Shown here: positions 16,755 through 25,259 of the stretch, piece by piece
Layout: each line of letters begins with the position of its first letter
Position numbering within the stretch: position 1 is the stretch's first letter
DNA from: Cellulomonas phragmiteti
Lineage (GTDB): Bacteria; Actinomycetota; Actinomycetes; Actinomycetales; Cellulomonadaceae
Assembly (NCBI RefSeq): GCF_016862775.1
Contig: NZ_BONP01000012.1
Span: 1 to 64,000, forward strand
DNA length: 64,000 nucleotides
Direction of reading: 5' to 3'
Position numbers and translations under genes: made by a program
Notes under the pieces: generated by a model
What the model saw: the letters and a program-made list of their open reading frames with translations, nothing else
What the model was told of the DNA's origin: nothing
Database searches by the model: none

Positions 16755-17543
16755 TCAGCGGCCGAGGGCGTCGATCGCGGCGACCTCGTCGGGGGACAGG
16801 GAGAAGCCGAGGACGCCGAGGTTCTCCTCGAGCCGCTCGCGCCGCACCGACTTGGGGATGACGACCACGTCGTGCTCCAGGTGCCACCGCAGCACCACCT
16901 GCGCCGGGGTGACGCCGTGCGCCTGCGCCGCGGCCACGATCGCCGCCGCGCCCAGGTCGGTCCGCTTGAGCGGGCTGTACCCCTCGACGACCACGCCGCG
17001 CTCGCGGTGCGCGGCGAGCAGGGCCGGGTCGTGGTCGACGGGCGAGTACGGGATCTGGTTGACCGCCGGCGCCTCCCCGGTCGCGGCGACCAGCTCGTCG
17101 ATCTGCGCGATCGAGTAGTTGGAGACGCCGATCGACCGGACGTGGCCCTCGTCGCGCGCGCGGCGCAGCTCGTCCCACACGTCCGGGCGCGCCTGCTTGC
17201 CCGGGGGCCAGTGGATCAGCCACAGGTCCAGGTGGTCCGTGCCGAGCGCCGCCAGCGACTCCATGAGCGTCTGCCGGGTGCGGTCCGCGTGGTCGGGCGG
17301 CAGCTTGGTCGTGAGGAACACGTCGTCGCGGTCGATGCCGCGGGTCGCGAGCGCCCGGCCGACCTGCGCCTCGTTGCCGTAGCCGGTGGCGGTGTCGACG
17401 TGCCGGTAGCCGAGCTGCAGCGCGGCGCTCACGGCGAGCTCGGCGTCCGAGCCCTCCGACTGCCAGGTGCCGAGGCCCAGCAGCGGGATCTCGCCGCCGG
17501 GCAGGGTCAGGGTGGGGGTGTCGCTCACAGGGATGTCGGGCAT
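16755..17543 (-). CDS. Aldo/keto reductase
   Basis: 262 residues from ATG 17543 (GGAG upstream), typical of the AKR5/2,5-diketo-gluconate reductase group. Catalytic tetrad: Asp and Tyr in VDTATGYGNE, Lys in LTTKLPP, His in LWLIHWPPG. The C-terminal NADPH-binding IPKSVRRERLEENL is present. Cytosolic, monomeric barrel. The much longer in-frame upstream extension reads through the divergent ABC gene and is not coding. Physiological substrate unknown. Confidence 0.94.
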   Translation of the reverse strand: MPDIPVSDTPTLTLPGGEIPLLGLGTWQSEGSDAELAVSAALQLGYRHVDTATGYGNEAQVGRALATRGIDRDDVFLTTKLPPDHADRTRQTLMESLAALGTDHLDLWLIHWPPGKQARPDVWDELRRARDEGHVRSIGVSNYSIAQIDELVAATGEAPAVNQIPYSPVDHDPALLAAHRERGVVVEGYSPLKRTDLGAAAIVAAAQAHGVTPAQVVLRWHLEHDVVVIPKSVRRERLEENLGVLGFSLSPDEVAAIDALGR

Positions 17544-17679
17544 CGCTCCATCGTCACCGAGGTGGCGCCGGTCCGCAGGTCGGGGCGGGCCGCGGGTGCG
17601 GCGGGCGACGACCGCACGGCGCTCCTCGTCGCCCGTGTGTGCCACGTCCCCGGACGCGACGCCTGACGTCCCTGAGGGC

Positions 17680-19554
17680 ATGACCATTGACCGCAGTGGG
17701 ACGACGGTGTGCGATGGCAGCATGTCGCTGCCGTCGTCGTCCGACGTCGACCCGGCGGTCACTGAGCCCCGCGACCCGCGGCCGGCCACGGTCCCGGGCG
17801 ACGGGCGGCGCCGCCTCCTCCTGCTGCTCGACCTCGTGCGGCCGCACCGGCGCACCCTCGGCGCCGGCCTCCTGCTCGGCCTCGGCGGCACCGCGCTCGG
17901 GCTCGCCACCCCGATGGTCACCAAGTGGGTGCTCGACACCCTCGGCACGGGGGAGTCGCTCGCCCGCCCCATCGTGTGGCTGCTCGGCCTGTTCGTCGTC
18001 GGCTCGGTCGTCGGGTACCTGCAGGCGGTCGTCCTGGGGACCATGGCCGAGCGCATCGTGCTCGACGCCCGCGAGTCGCTCGTGCGGCGGTACCTGCGGG
18101 CCACCGTCGCGGCCGTCACGGGGCGTCCCACGGGTGAGCTCGTCACGCGCGTCACGTCCGACACCGTCCTGCTGCGCGAGGCGACGTCGTCGAGCCTCGT
18201 CGGGCTCGTCAACGGGGTCGTCGCCCTCGTCGGGACCCTCGTCCTCATGGGCGTCCTCGACCGGGTGCTGCTGGGGACCACGGTCGCCGCGCTCGTCGTC
18301 GTCGGTGCGGTCATGGCGCTGCTGCTCCCGGGCATCGGTGCCGCCGAGCGCGCCTCGCAGGAGGCCCTGGGCGGCCTCGGCGGCATGCTGGAGGGCTCGC
18401 TGCGGGCCGTGCGGACCGTCAAGTCCAGCCGGGCCGAGCAGCGTCAGGGGGCGGCCGTGCTCGCGGCGGCCCGCGCGGCCCGCGACCACGCCGTGCGGGC
18501 CGTCCGGACCACGGCCCTCGCCTGGACCGTGTCCTGGGGCGGCGTGCAGCTCGCCATCATCGTCATCCTCGGGCTCGGTGCCTGGCGCGTCGGTCAGGGC
18601 GAGCTCGCGGTGTCGAGCCTCATCGCGTTCCTGCTGTACGCCTTCAACATCGTGGGCCCCATCACCGAGCTCACGCAGGCGCTGACGCAGCTGCAGTCCG
18701 GTGTCGCGGCTGCGGCGCGGATCGGCGAGGTCCAGGCGATGGACGTCGAGCCCGACCACGCCCTGGCGCCGGCCGCCGGACCCACGGACCGGGCGCCGGC
18801 CCCCGACGTCCCGGTGATCGAGCTGCGCGGGGTGACCGCGGGCTACGGGCCGGGCCTGCCCGCGGCGGTCCGCGACCTCTCCCTGCGCGTCCCCCGGCGG
18901 GGGCACACGGCGATGGTCGGCCCCTCGGGAGCCGGCAAGACCACGGTCTTCTCGCTGCTGCTGCGCTTCCTCGAGCCGCAGGAGGGCGAGCTGCTGCTCG
19001 ACGGCCGGCCGTACGCCACCTGGAGCCACGCCGACGTGCGCTCGCGGTTCGCGTACGTCGAGCAGGAGACCCCGGTCGTGCCGGGCTCGATCCGCGACAA
19101 CCTGCTGTTCAGCAACCCGGACGCCACCGAGGCGGACCTGGCCGCCGCGCTCGCGGCGGTGCGGCTCGACGGGGCGTTCGACGGGCTGCCCGACGGTCTC
19201 GACACGCGCCTGTCCGAGACCTCCGTGTCCGGTGGGCAGCGCCAGCGCATCGCCCTGGCGCGGGCGCTGGTGTGCCGGCCGCAGGTCATGCTGCTCGACG
19301 AGGCCACCGCCCAGGTCGACGGCCTGACCGAGGCGGCCGTCCACGACACGATCCGCGCCCTGGCCACCACCGGGGCCGTGGTCACGGTCGCCCACCGGCT
19401 GTCGACGGTCGTCGACGCCGACACGATCCTCGTGCTCGAGGACGGCCGCGTGCGCGCCCGGGGCACGCACGCGGAGCTGCTCGCCGCGGACGCGCTGTAC
19501 CGCGAGCTGGTCGAGGCGCTGCGGATCGCCGACGCGCCCGCTCCGCAGCCCTGA
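17680..19554 (+). CDS. ABC transporter, fused permease/ATPase (multidrug or lipid exporter type)
   Basis: 624 residues: six-TM exporter domain (about 45-330), then ATPase. Walker A GPSGAGKTT, Q-loop in YVEQETPVVPGS, signature VSGGQRQRIALARAL, Walker B MLLDEATAQVD, H-loop VAHRLSTV. A half-transporter expected to act as a homodimer, since no partner gene is adjacent. ATG 17680 has GAGGGC upstream; ATG 17722 is an alternative start with a weaker RBS. Confidence 0.92.
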   Translation: MTIDRSGTTVCDGSMSLPSSSDVDPAVTEPRDPRPATVPGDGRRRLLLLLDLVRPHRRTLGAGLLLGLGGTALGLATPMVTKWVLDTLGTGESLARPIVWLLGLFVVGSVVGYLQAVVLGTMAERIVLDARESLVRRYLRATVAAVTGRPTGELVTRVTSDTVLLREATSSSLVGLVNGVVALVGTLVLMGVLDRVLLGTTVAALVVVGAVMALLLPGIGAAERASQEALGGLGGMLEGSLRAVRTVKSSRAEQRQGAAVLAAARAARDHAVRAVRTTALAWTVSWGGVQLAIIVILGLGAWRVGQGELAVSSLIAFLLYAFNIVGPITELTQALTQLQSGVAAAARIGEVQAMDVEPDHALAPAAGPTDRAPAPDVPVIELRGVTAGYGPGLPAAVRDLSLRVPRRGHTAMVGPSGAGKTTVFSLLLRFLEPQEGELLLDGRPYATWSHADVRSRFAYVEQETPVVPGSIRDNLLFSNPDATEADLAAALAAVRLDGAFDGLPDGLDTRLSETSVSGGQRQRIALARALVCRPQVMLLDEATAQVDGLTEAAVHDTIRALATTGAVVTVAHRLSTVVDADTILVLEDGRVRARGTHAELLAADALYRELVEALRIADAPAPQP

Positions 19555-19568
19555 CGGGGTCGGTGCCC

Positions 19569-20249
19569 TCAGGCGTCCGATCCGGGGTCCGTGCGTCCGG
19601 GCGCCGCGGTGAGGCGGTCCGACCCGTGCCCCGTCAGCCCCAGCTCGTCGGCCAGGAACAGGAACGCCCGCGCGTACGGGTGCCCCTCGATCTCGCCACG
19701 CACGCGCTGCCAGTCGATCTGCTCGCGCAGCGCCCGCGCCATCGGCAGCAGCCACGTGAAGTCGCAGTAGTGCTCGCCGAGCACCCGCATCTTCGCGGAG
19801 ATGATGTCCGTGGCCGGCAGCACCGGCATGCGGACCGCCAGCACCTCGAGCTCGTCGGCCGCCGCGAGCTGCTCGCGGGTCACCGGCTCGCCGACCATCC
19901 GGAAGATCACGTCGATGAGCTGCCCGTGGTGGTACGCCTTGAACAGCCAGTTCTCCGCCGGCTGCTGCACGTGCAGGCCGGCCGCCTCGAGGGCCGCGCG
20001 CGCGTCGTCGACGTCGTCCTGCGCGACGGCGAAGTCGGCGTCGTGGCTGGGCTCCGGCGCGCCGCGGGCCCACGCCGCGTAGCCGCCGACCAGGGCGAAC
20101 GGGATCTGCGCGTCGATCAGCGCGACGGCGGTCCGGCGCAGCCCGTCCTGCAGCGCCGCGCGGTCGTCGGGCGTCGCCGCGCCCAGGGGTGCGGGCAGCG
20201 GTGGCGGTGCCGCGCCGGTCAGGGGCGAGGTCGAGGGGGTCGAGTGCAT
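19569..20249 (-). CDS. Nucleotidyltransferase-fold protein
   Basis: 226 residues. FALVGGYAAWARG ... HDADFAV is a minimal nucleotidyltransferase signature (GG...[D]xD), followed by DVIFRM carrying a third acidic residue. This layout is seen in AbiEii-like and DUF6036-like proteins and in 'nucleotidyltransferase family' proteins that adenylylate small molecules or proteins. No partner (AbiEi or HEPN) gene is next to it, so a toxin role is not supported. Start ATG 20249; convergent with the ABC exporter. Confidence 0.72.
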   Translation of the reverse strand: MHSTPSTSPLTGAAPPPLPAPLGAATPDDRAALQDGLRRTAVALIDAQIPFALVGGYAAWARGAPEPSHDADFAVAQDDVDDARAALEAAGLHVQQPAENWLFKAYHHGQLIDVIFRMVGEPVTREQLAAADELEVLAVRMPVLPATDIISAKMRVLGEHYCDFTWLLPMARALREQIDWQRVRGEIEGHPYARAFLFLADELGLTGHGSDRLTAAPGRTDPGSDA

Positions 20250-20346
20250 GCACGGTGTCTACACCGCGGCGTGCGCGCCCGCGCGGCGAACCGGCGCCGG
20301 TGCGCGCCGTCGTGCGCGCGGCCGGGGTCGCGGCGAGAATCGCACG

Positions 20347-21108
20347 GTGCGGCTCGCGACCTTCAACATCCTCCACGGCCGCTCGCCCGCCGACGGGCGG
20401 GTCGACCTCGACCGGTTCGCCGCCGCGGTCCGCCGGCTCGACGCCGACGTGCTCGCCCTGCAGGAGGTCGACCGCGCGCAGAGCCGGTCCCACGGCGCCG
20501 ACCTCACGGCGGTCGCCGCGGACGCGATGGGTGCGCCCCACCACCGGTTCGTCGCGACCCTGCACGGCGAGCCCGGCCTGTGGGTCGCCGGCACGGGGCA
20601 GGAGCAGCCGGACACCGCCGCCTACGGGATCGCGCTGCTCTCGCGGCGCCCGGTCCGTCAGTGGCACGTCCTCACGCTGCCCACCCTGCGCCGGCGCACC
20701 CCCGTCCGGTTCCCCGGCGCGCGCTGGCCCGCCCTGGTGCGTGACGAGCCGCGCAGCGCGCTCGCGGCCGTCGTGGACGACGAGCGCGGACCGCTGACGG
20801 TGGTCGGGACGCACCTGACGTTCATCCCGGGCTGGAACGTGCGCCAGCTGCGGCACCTGGTGCGCGTGACGCGCCCGCTGCCCGGTGCGACGGTCGTCAT
20901 GGGTGACCTCAACCTCGCCGGCGAGCAGCCGGCGCGGCTCTCGGGGCTGCGCTCCCTGGTGCGTGCCCCGACGTTCCCGGTGGACGTGCCCGTGCGGCAG
21001 CTCGACCACGTGCTCGCGGGGCCGGGCGTGCACGCGGTCGGCACCGGCGAGGCGCTCGACCTGGGGCTGTCCGACCACCGCGCGCTCGTGGTGGACGTGA
21101 CCCGCTGA
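20347..21108 (+). CDS. Endonuclease/exonuclease/phosphatase family protein
   Basis: 253 residues. EEP fold motifs in order: TFNILHGR, LQEVDRAQ (metal-binding Glu), GTHL, MGDLNLAG, and C-terminal LSDHRALVV with the catalytic Asp-His. No signal peptide, so probably cytosolic. GTG 20347 is chosen with GGCGAGA upstream; the longer reading to 20248 overlaps the divergent gene. Substrate (nucleic acid, phospholipid or phosphoinositide) cannot be told. Confidence 0.86.
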   Translation: MRLATFNILHGRSPADGRVDLDRFAAAVRRLDADVLALQEVDRAQSRSHGADLTAVAADAMGAPHHRFVATLHGEPGLWVAGTGQEQPDTAAYGIALLSRRPVRQWHVLTLPTLRRRTPVRFPGARWPALVRDEPRSALAAVVDDERGPLTVVGTHLTFIPGWNVRQLRHLVRVTRPLPGATVVMGDLNLAGEQPARLSGLRSLVRAPTFPVDVPVRQLDHVLAGPGVHAVGTGEALDLGLSDHRALVVDVTR

Positions 21109-21179
21109 GCGTCGGTCGCACCCGTCTCGTCCAGCGGACCAGCGTTTGCGCCGCCGCCCCGTCGGGGTGACGGTGGAGT

Positions 21180-21198
21180 GGTCCGACGGCGTCGGACC
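21180..21198 (+). terminator. Compact 8-bp hairpin
   Basis: GGTCCGAC-GGC-GTCGGACC, perfect, 71 nt after the EEP stop and 100 nt before the HesB-like gene. Terminator or leader element. Confidence 0.5.
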
Positions 21199-21297
21199 GG
21201 CGCTCGTCGTCCTGCCCCCGTGGTGCACCCCCCGCACCCGGCGGGGCGGGGCAGCGCGTGCCGGCCGACGTCCCCAGGCCATCGGAGAGGAGCACCC

Positions 21298-21570
21298 GTG
21301 CTCACCCTGACCGACACCGCCCGTACCGCCGTCGAGACCCTCACGAGCCGTGCCGGGCTGCCCGAGGAGGGCGGCCTGCGCATCGCCGAGCAGGAGTCGG
21401 GAGGCTTCGAGCTCGCGCTCGTCGCCGGCCCCGACCCGGGGGACGACGTGGTCGCCGAGGGCGACGCCCGCATCTACGTCGACCCGCGCACGTCGCAGAC
21501 GCTCGCCGAGCAGCAGCTCGACGTCGAGGCGACCGACACCGGGACGACGTTCACGCTGACCCCGCAGTGA
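21298..21570 (+). CDS. HesB/IscA-fold protein lacking cysteines
   Basis: 90 residues from GTG 21298 (GAGAGGAG upstream). The pattern LTLTDTARTAVETL ... GGLRIAEQESGGFELAL ... DARIYVDPRTSQTLAEQQLDV follows the A-type Fe-S carrier fold. All three Cys ligands of true IscA/HesB proteins are absent (no Cys at all), a known actinobacterial variant. A role in cluster delivery is therefore doubtful. Single gene ended by a very strong hairpin. Confidence 0.8.
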   Translation: MLTLTDTARTAVETLTSRAGLPEEGGLRIAEQESGGFELALVAGPDPGDDVVAEGDARIYVDPRTSQTLAEQQLDVEATDTGTTFTLTPQ

Positions 21571-21608
21571 GGTCCGTGCGGCGGGTGCACGATGCCCGCC
21601 GCACGGGG

Positions 21609-21649
21609 ACGACGAGGGGCCGACCACCCGGTGGTCGGCCCCTCGTCGT
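21609..21649. terminator. 20-bp perfect bidirectional terminator
   Basis: Arms 21609-21628 and 21630-21649 are perfect reverse complements (ACGACGAGGGG ... CCCCTCGTCGT). It sits between convergent genes ending at 21570 (+) and 21698 (-), so it probably serves both. Confidence 0.88.
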
Positions 21650-21697
21650 GTCCCGGCTCGTCGTGCCCCGGCAGCCGTGCCCGGGTCGGTCGTCGGC

Positions 21698-22318
21698 TCA
21701 GGCGTCGCCGAGCAGGTCCTCGAACGACGGGACGGCGTCGTAGAGCCCGCCCTTGGCGACGGGCTCGCGCGCGGCGACGCGCTGCGCGAGCTCGGCGGCC
21801 GCGCGGCGGACCCGCTCGGGCAGCGGCTTGACCTGCTCGCCGCCCGCGTCGGCCCAGTCGTCGGTGGCGGCGAAGACCGAGGTGGGGACGACGTCGGCGT
21901 GCAGGTACGCGAACAGGGGACGCAGCGCGTGCTCGAGCGCGAGCGAGTGGCGGGCGGTGCCGCCCGTGGCCCCCAGGAGCACGGGGGTCCCGCTGAGCGC
22001 CTCGGGGTCCAGCACGTCGACGAACGACTTGAAGAGCCCGGCGTACGACGCCGCGTAGACGGGCGAGACCGCGATGACGCCGTCGGCGCCGGCGAGCGCG
22101 CTCAGGGCGGCGGCCAGGTCGGGGCGGGCGTACCCGGTGAGCGTCATGTCGACCACGTCGTGCGCGAGACCGCGCAGCTCGACGACCTCGACGACCGTGT
22201 CGATGCCGCGGCGGGTGAGGTCCTGGACGGTCGCCTCCGTGAGGCGGTCGGCCAGCAGCCGCGTCGACGAGGGCTGCGAGAGCCCTCCGGAGACGACGAC
22301 GATCGATCGGGACGGCAC
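21698..22318 (-). CDS. NADPH-dependent FMN reductase of LLM-duo (CE1759 type)
   Basis: 206 residues from GTG 22318, with a near-perfect AGGAGG 5 nt upstream. Flavodoxin-like fold: VVVSGGLSQPSSTRLLAD phosphate-binding loop, AVSPVYAASYAGLFKSF, LLGATGGTARHSLAL. It follows the LLM monooxygenase gene on the same strand with a 97-nt gap. This pairing matches the known CE1758/CE1759 'LLM duo', in which it would supply reduced flavin. Substrate of the pair unknown. Confidence 0.9.
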   Translation of the reverse strand: MPSRSIVVVSGGLSQPSSTRLLADRLTEATVQDLTRRGIDTVVEVVELRGLAHDVVDMTLTGYARPDLAAALSALAGADGVIAVSPVYAASYAGLFKSFVDVLDPEALSGTPVLLGATGGTARHSLALEHALRPLFAYLHADVVPTSVFAATDDWADAGGEQVKPLPERVRRAAAELAQRVAAREPVAKGGLYDAVPSFEDLLGDA

Positions 22319-22415
22319 GGGGTCCTCCTGGCGGTGGTGCTGGATCGCCCTGTCACGGGCGGGGTGGTGAGGGGGCGGATCGCCCCCTCGCGGTGAGGGG
22401 GCGATCCGGGGCGCG

Positions 22416-23600
22416 TCAGCGGGTGGTGGCGCCGGCGGCCTGGGCCGCCTCGAGGTCGTCCTCGGCCGCCCGGCCCGTCCAGTGGTCCGCCGGTGCGGCC
22501 TGCTGGGCCTGCAGGCGACCTGCGGCACGGGCGGCGGCGACGCGCTCGGCGTGCGACGGCGGGTTCGCCGGCACGTCGGCGGGGCGACGGGCCTCGGCCT
22601 CCTTGCGGAGCACGGGCACGACGTCCTCGGCGAGGATGTCGATCTGCTCCAGGACGGTCTTGAGGGGCAGGCCCGCGTGGTCGATGAGGAACATCTGGCG
22701 CTGGTAGTGGCCGACCTGCTCCCAGAAGGCGCCGTAGCGGTCGATGACCTGCTGCGGGCTCCCGACCGTCAGCGGGGTCTCGCGCGTGAAGTCCTCCATC
22801 GTCGGACCGTGCCCGTAGACGGGCGCGTTGTCGAAGTAGGGGCGGAACTCGTCCCACGCGGCCTGGCTGTTCTTGCGCATGAAGACCTGCCCGCCGAGCC
22901 CGACGATCGCCTGGTCCGCGCGGCCGTGGCCGTGGTGCTCGTAGCGCTGACGGTAGAAGTTCACCATCTGCGCGGTGTGCTCCATGGGCCAGAAGATCGC
23001 GTTGTGCAGGAACCCGTCGCCGTAGAACGCGGCCTGCTCGGCGATCTCGGGGGTGCGGATCGACCCGTGCCACACGAACGGCGGGACGCCGTCGAGCGGG
23101 CGGGGCGTGGCGGTGAAGCCCTGCAGCGGGGTGCGGAACCGGCCGCTCCAGTCCACGACCTCCTCCTCCCAGAGGCGGCGCAGCAGCGCGTAGTTCTCGA
23201 CGGCCAGCGGCAGGCCCTGGCGGATGTCCTTGCCGAACCACGGGTAGACGGGGCCGGTGTTGCCGCGGCCCATCATGAGGTCCATGCGGCCGCCGGAGAC
23301 GACCTGGAGCATCGCGTACTCCTCGGCCAGGCGGACCGGGTCGTTGGTGGTGATGAGCGTGGTCGCGGTCGACAGCAGGATGTTCTTCGTGCGGCCCGCG
23401 AGGTAGCCGAGCATCGTGGTGGGGGACGAGGTCACGAAGGGCGGGTTGTGGTGCTCGCCGGAGGCGAAGACGTCGAGCCCGGCGGCGTCGGCGTGCTCGG
23501 CGATCGTCAGCATCGCGCGCACGCGCTCGGTGTCGTCGGGGGTCCGGCCGGTGGTGGGGTCGGTCGTCACGTCGCCGACGGAGAAGATCCCGAACTGCAT
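22416..23600 (-). CDS. LLM-class flavin-dependent monooxygenase (CE1758 type)
   Basis: 394 residues. Bacterial-luciferase-like TIM barrel: MQFGIFSVGDV start, AEHADAAGLDVFASGEHHNPPF, TTTNDP-type flavin site (TLITTNDPVRLAEEYAMLQ), MMGRGNTGPVYPWFG. The C-terminal ~40 residues are an Ala/Arg-rich tail beyond the barrel. RBS GAGGTG. The partner reductase lies downstream. A palindrome in front suggests regulation by a dimeric repressor. Confidence 0.92.
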   Translation of the reverse strand: MQFGIFSVGDVTTDPTTGRTPDDTERVRAMLTIAEHADAAGLDVFASGEHHNPPFVTSSPTTMLGYLAGRTKNILLSTATTLITTNDPVRLAEEYAMLQVVSGGRMDLMMGRGNTGPVYPWFGKDIRQGLPLAVENYALLRRLWEEEVVDWSGRFRTPLQGFTATPRPLDGVPPFVWHGSIRTPEIAEQAAFYGDGFLHNAIFWPMEHTAQMVNFYRQRYEHHGHGRADQAIVGLGGQVFMRKNSQAAWDEFRPYFDNAPVYGHGPTMEDFTRETPLTVGSPQQVIDRYGAFWEQVGHYQRQMFLIDHAGLPLKTVLEQIDILAEDVVPVLRKEAEARRPADVPANPPSHAERVAAARAAGRLQAQQAAPADHWTGRAAEDDLEAAQAAGATTR

Positions 23601-23621
23601 GGTGCACCTCGCTCGTCAAAG

Positions 23622-23639
23622 TTGATGCGTTTGCATCGA
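23622..23639 (-). promoter_or_regulatory. Inverted repeat upstream of LLM-duo operon
   Basis: TTGATGC-GTTT-GCATCGA, one mismatch in 7-bp arms, 22 bp before the LLM start. A/T-rich relative to its surroundings. Likely operator; the cognate regulator is not in the window. Confidence 0.5.
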
Positions 23640-23685
23640 TCAGGCCTCTCAACGGCGGCACCCGCCCGACTATTCCGTCCGCCGC

Positions 23686-23883
23686 TCAGCCCGCGTCCGC
23701 GAACTCCGGCAGCGTCGAGACCACCGTGCTCGTCTGCGTCGTGTCCGTCAGCAGCGCGCCCGTGAGCTCGACCGTCGACGACAGCAGCATCATCACGACG
23801 ACCAGCAGCAGCACCGCGAGCCGCACCCACGTCCCGCGGGCCTCCGCCCGCGGGCGCCGCGGGTCACTCGGAGACGAGGGCAT
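23686..23883 (-). CDS. 65-residue TasA-type mini-substrate (candidate)
   Basis: Small protein with excellent AGGAGG RBS (5-nt spacing), starting 20 nt inside the signal peptidase gene, so coupled to it. A basic N terminus and TM stretch (about residues 19-42) are followed by TGALLTDTTQTSTVV. This matches the region after the membrane segment of the TasA-like neighbour (TSALFTDQDTLSDSL), where SipW-type peptidases cut after Ala. Cleavage after A43 would release a 22-residue peptide. Not a known family; the similarity is short, and a simple single-pass membrane protein is the alternative. Confidence 0.62.
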   Translation of the reverse strand: MPSSPSDPRRPRAEARGTWVRLAVLLLVVVMMLLSSTVELTGALLTDTTQTSTVVSTLPEFADAG

Positions 23884-24577
23884 CGATCCTCCTGTCGTCC
23901 CGCGACCGACGCGCGAGCCTGCCGCGCCGCCGGCCCTCCAGCACCGAGACGACCTCGAGCGTCGCCAGGGCCAGCAGCGGCGGCACGAGCATCACGGCGC
24001 GACCCTGGGCCGACGTGGCCCACGACAGGACCGCACCCCAGCCGTGGTGCACCTCGAGCACGACGCCGCGCACGCGCTCCACGGGCGTGGCGTTCGGGTC
24101 GGGCTCCGGGTTGGCGTCGCCCTGCGTCCGGATGTACGGCTGCATGACCGGGTCGCCGTCCTCCTGCAGCACCGGCTCCATGCGGCCCGAGCCGTCGCCC
24201 ACGTCCTGCATGGCCGGCAGGCTGTGCAGGGAGACGATGCGGTGCGTCACCAGGTTCGGCTCCCCGACGGGCTGGAACGTCACGACCAGGTCGGGCTTGA
24301 GCTCCGACGGGTCGGTCACGGCCCGCAGCACCACGACGTCACCGGCCACGAACTGCGGCGCCATCGACCCCGACGTCACGATGAGCAGCCGCTGCCCCTG
24401 CGCCTGGAACCACAGCGGCGCGGCCAGGGACACCACGAACGCCAGTACCCCGACGACCACGACCGTCCACAGCAGCGCGCTCGCCGCCGACCGCCACCAG
24501 GGTGTGCGCGGGCGGACCGCCGGGCGGGGAGCGCGGCGGTCGACGACGGGCCGCGGGGCCTGCTGCGCCGAGGTCAA
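23864..24577 (-). CDS. Signal peptidase I, SipW/ER type
   Basis: 237 residues. N-terminal TM (~31-52), catalytic Ser at about S71 in TSGSMAPQF, His at about H112 in LVTHRIVSLH (the ER/archaeal type uses Ser-His instead of Ser-Lys), the acidic motif in TQGDANPEPD, and a C-terminal TM (~193-213). This class (S26B) processes TasA/camelysin-type fibre proteins in Bacillus. The frame starts at TTG 24577, 7 nt after the TasA-like stop, with weak RBS, consistent with translational coupling. Confidence 0.9.
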   Translation of the reverse strand: MTSAQQAPRPVVDRRAPRPAVRPRTPWWRSAASALLWTVVVVGVLAFVVSLAAPLWFQAQGQRLLIVTSGSMAPQFVAGDVVVLRAVTDPSELKPDLVVTFQPVGEPNLVTHRIVSLHSLPAMQDVGDGSGRMEPVLQEDGDPVMQPYIRTQGDANPEPDPNATPVERVRGVVLEVHHGWGAVLSWATSAQGRAVMLVPPLLALATLEVVSVLEGRRRGRLARRSRDDRRIDALVSE

Positions 24578-24584
24578 GGTCGTC

Positions 24585-25259
24585 TCAGTTGTTCACCGTC
24601 TGCTCGGAGTCGAGCCGGAAGGTCAGCTCGGCAGCCGTGTTCTGGAAGGTGTCGTCCGCGTCGCGCGACATGTCGACGCGCAGGCAGAGCACCTCGGACC
24701 GCACGACGGCGTCCAACCCGCGATCGCCGGGCTGCGCGCCCGTCGCCGGGTCGCCCACGATCGGCGTCAGGTCGCCCGGGAGGCCGAAGTCGCCCGGCAG
24801 GAGGGTGCGCGTGTCCCCCAGGGCGGTCCCGGCGTCCGTGCTGGCCTGCGTGCACGTGGCGTCCGCGTACACCCGCACGCGCAGCTGCGTGCGCAGGTCA
24901 CCCGTGCCCGGCGTGCCGGTCGCCGGCGTCGCGGTCGCGGCGGACGTGCTCACCGCGTACCGGAGCGCCAGCGAGCCCTCGTTGCGCACCGTCAGCGGCG
25001 CGAGCGCCACGTCGCCGGGGGCCAGGCCCTCGGCCGGCAGCGTGAACTGCGCGCCCTCGGCCGTCAGCACCACGGTCCCCGTGGTGAGGCTGTCGGACAG
25101 CGTGTCCTGGTCCGTGAACAGCGCCGACGTCGTCAGCGACGTCACGCCCACGGCCGCGAGGACGAGGATGGACCCGGTGGCCCAGACGCGCCGCCGCCGC
25201 GCCACGTCCTGCCGCGAGGGCGCCGGATCGATCATCTCCTCGAGCAGCTCGTCCATCAT
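24585..25259 (-). CDS. TasA/CalY-like exported fibre protein with SipW-type signal
   Basis: 224 residues from ATG 25259. The N terminus is basic (RRRRVW), then a hydrophobic segment ending TTSALFTDQDTLSDSLTTGTVVL, the recognisable 'SipW-dependent' pattern (A|[F/L]FTD...). Cleavage is expected after about A46. The mature ~178 residues are Thr/Ala-rich with predicted beta strands (APLTVRNEGSLALRYAVS) and two Cys, as in camelysin/TasA domains. First gene of a three-gene unit with its peptidase and the mini-substrate. Fibre formation is inferred from the family. Confidence 0.85.
   Translation of the reverse strand: MMDELLEEMIDPAPSRQDVARRRRVWATGSILVLAAVGVTSLTTSALFTDQDTLSDSLTTGTVVLTAEGAQFTLPAEGLAPGDVALAPLTVRNEGSLALRYAVSTSAATATPATGTPGTGDLRTQLRVRVYADATCTQASTDAGTALGDTRTLLPGDFGLPGDLTPIVGDPATGAQPGDRGLDAVVRSEVLCLRVDMSRDADDTFQNTAAELTFRLDSEQTVNN

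Noticed and set aside
19569..20249. AbiEii-type toxin
   Set aside because: Only the general nucleotidyltransferase signature is present, and no AbiEi antitoxin gene is adjacent.
17554..21627. 1357-residue open frame on the minus strand
   Set aside because: It runs antisense through the ABC exporter, part of the nucleotidyltransferase and the EEP gene; composition is Arg/Gly/Pro-rich without motifs, typical of the GC-rich shadow frame.
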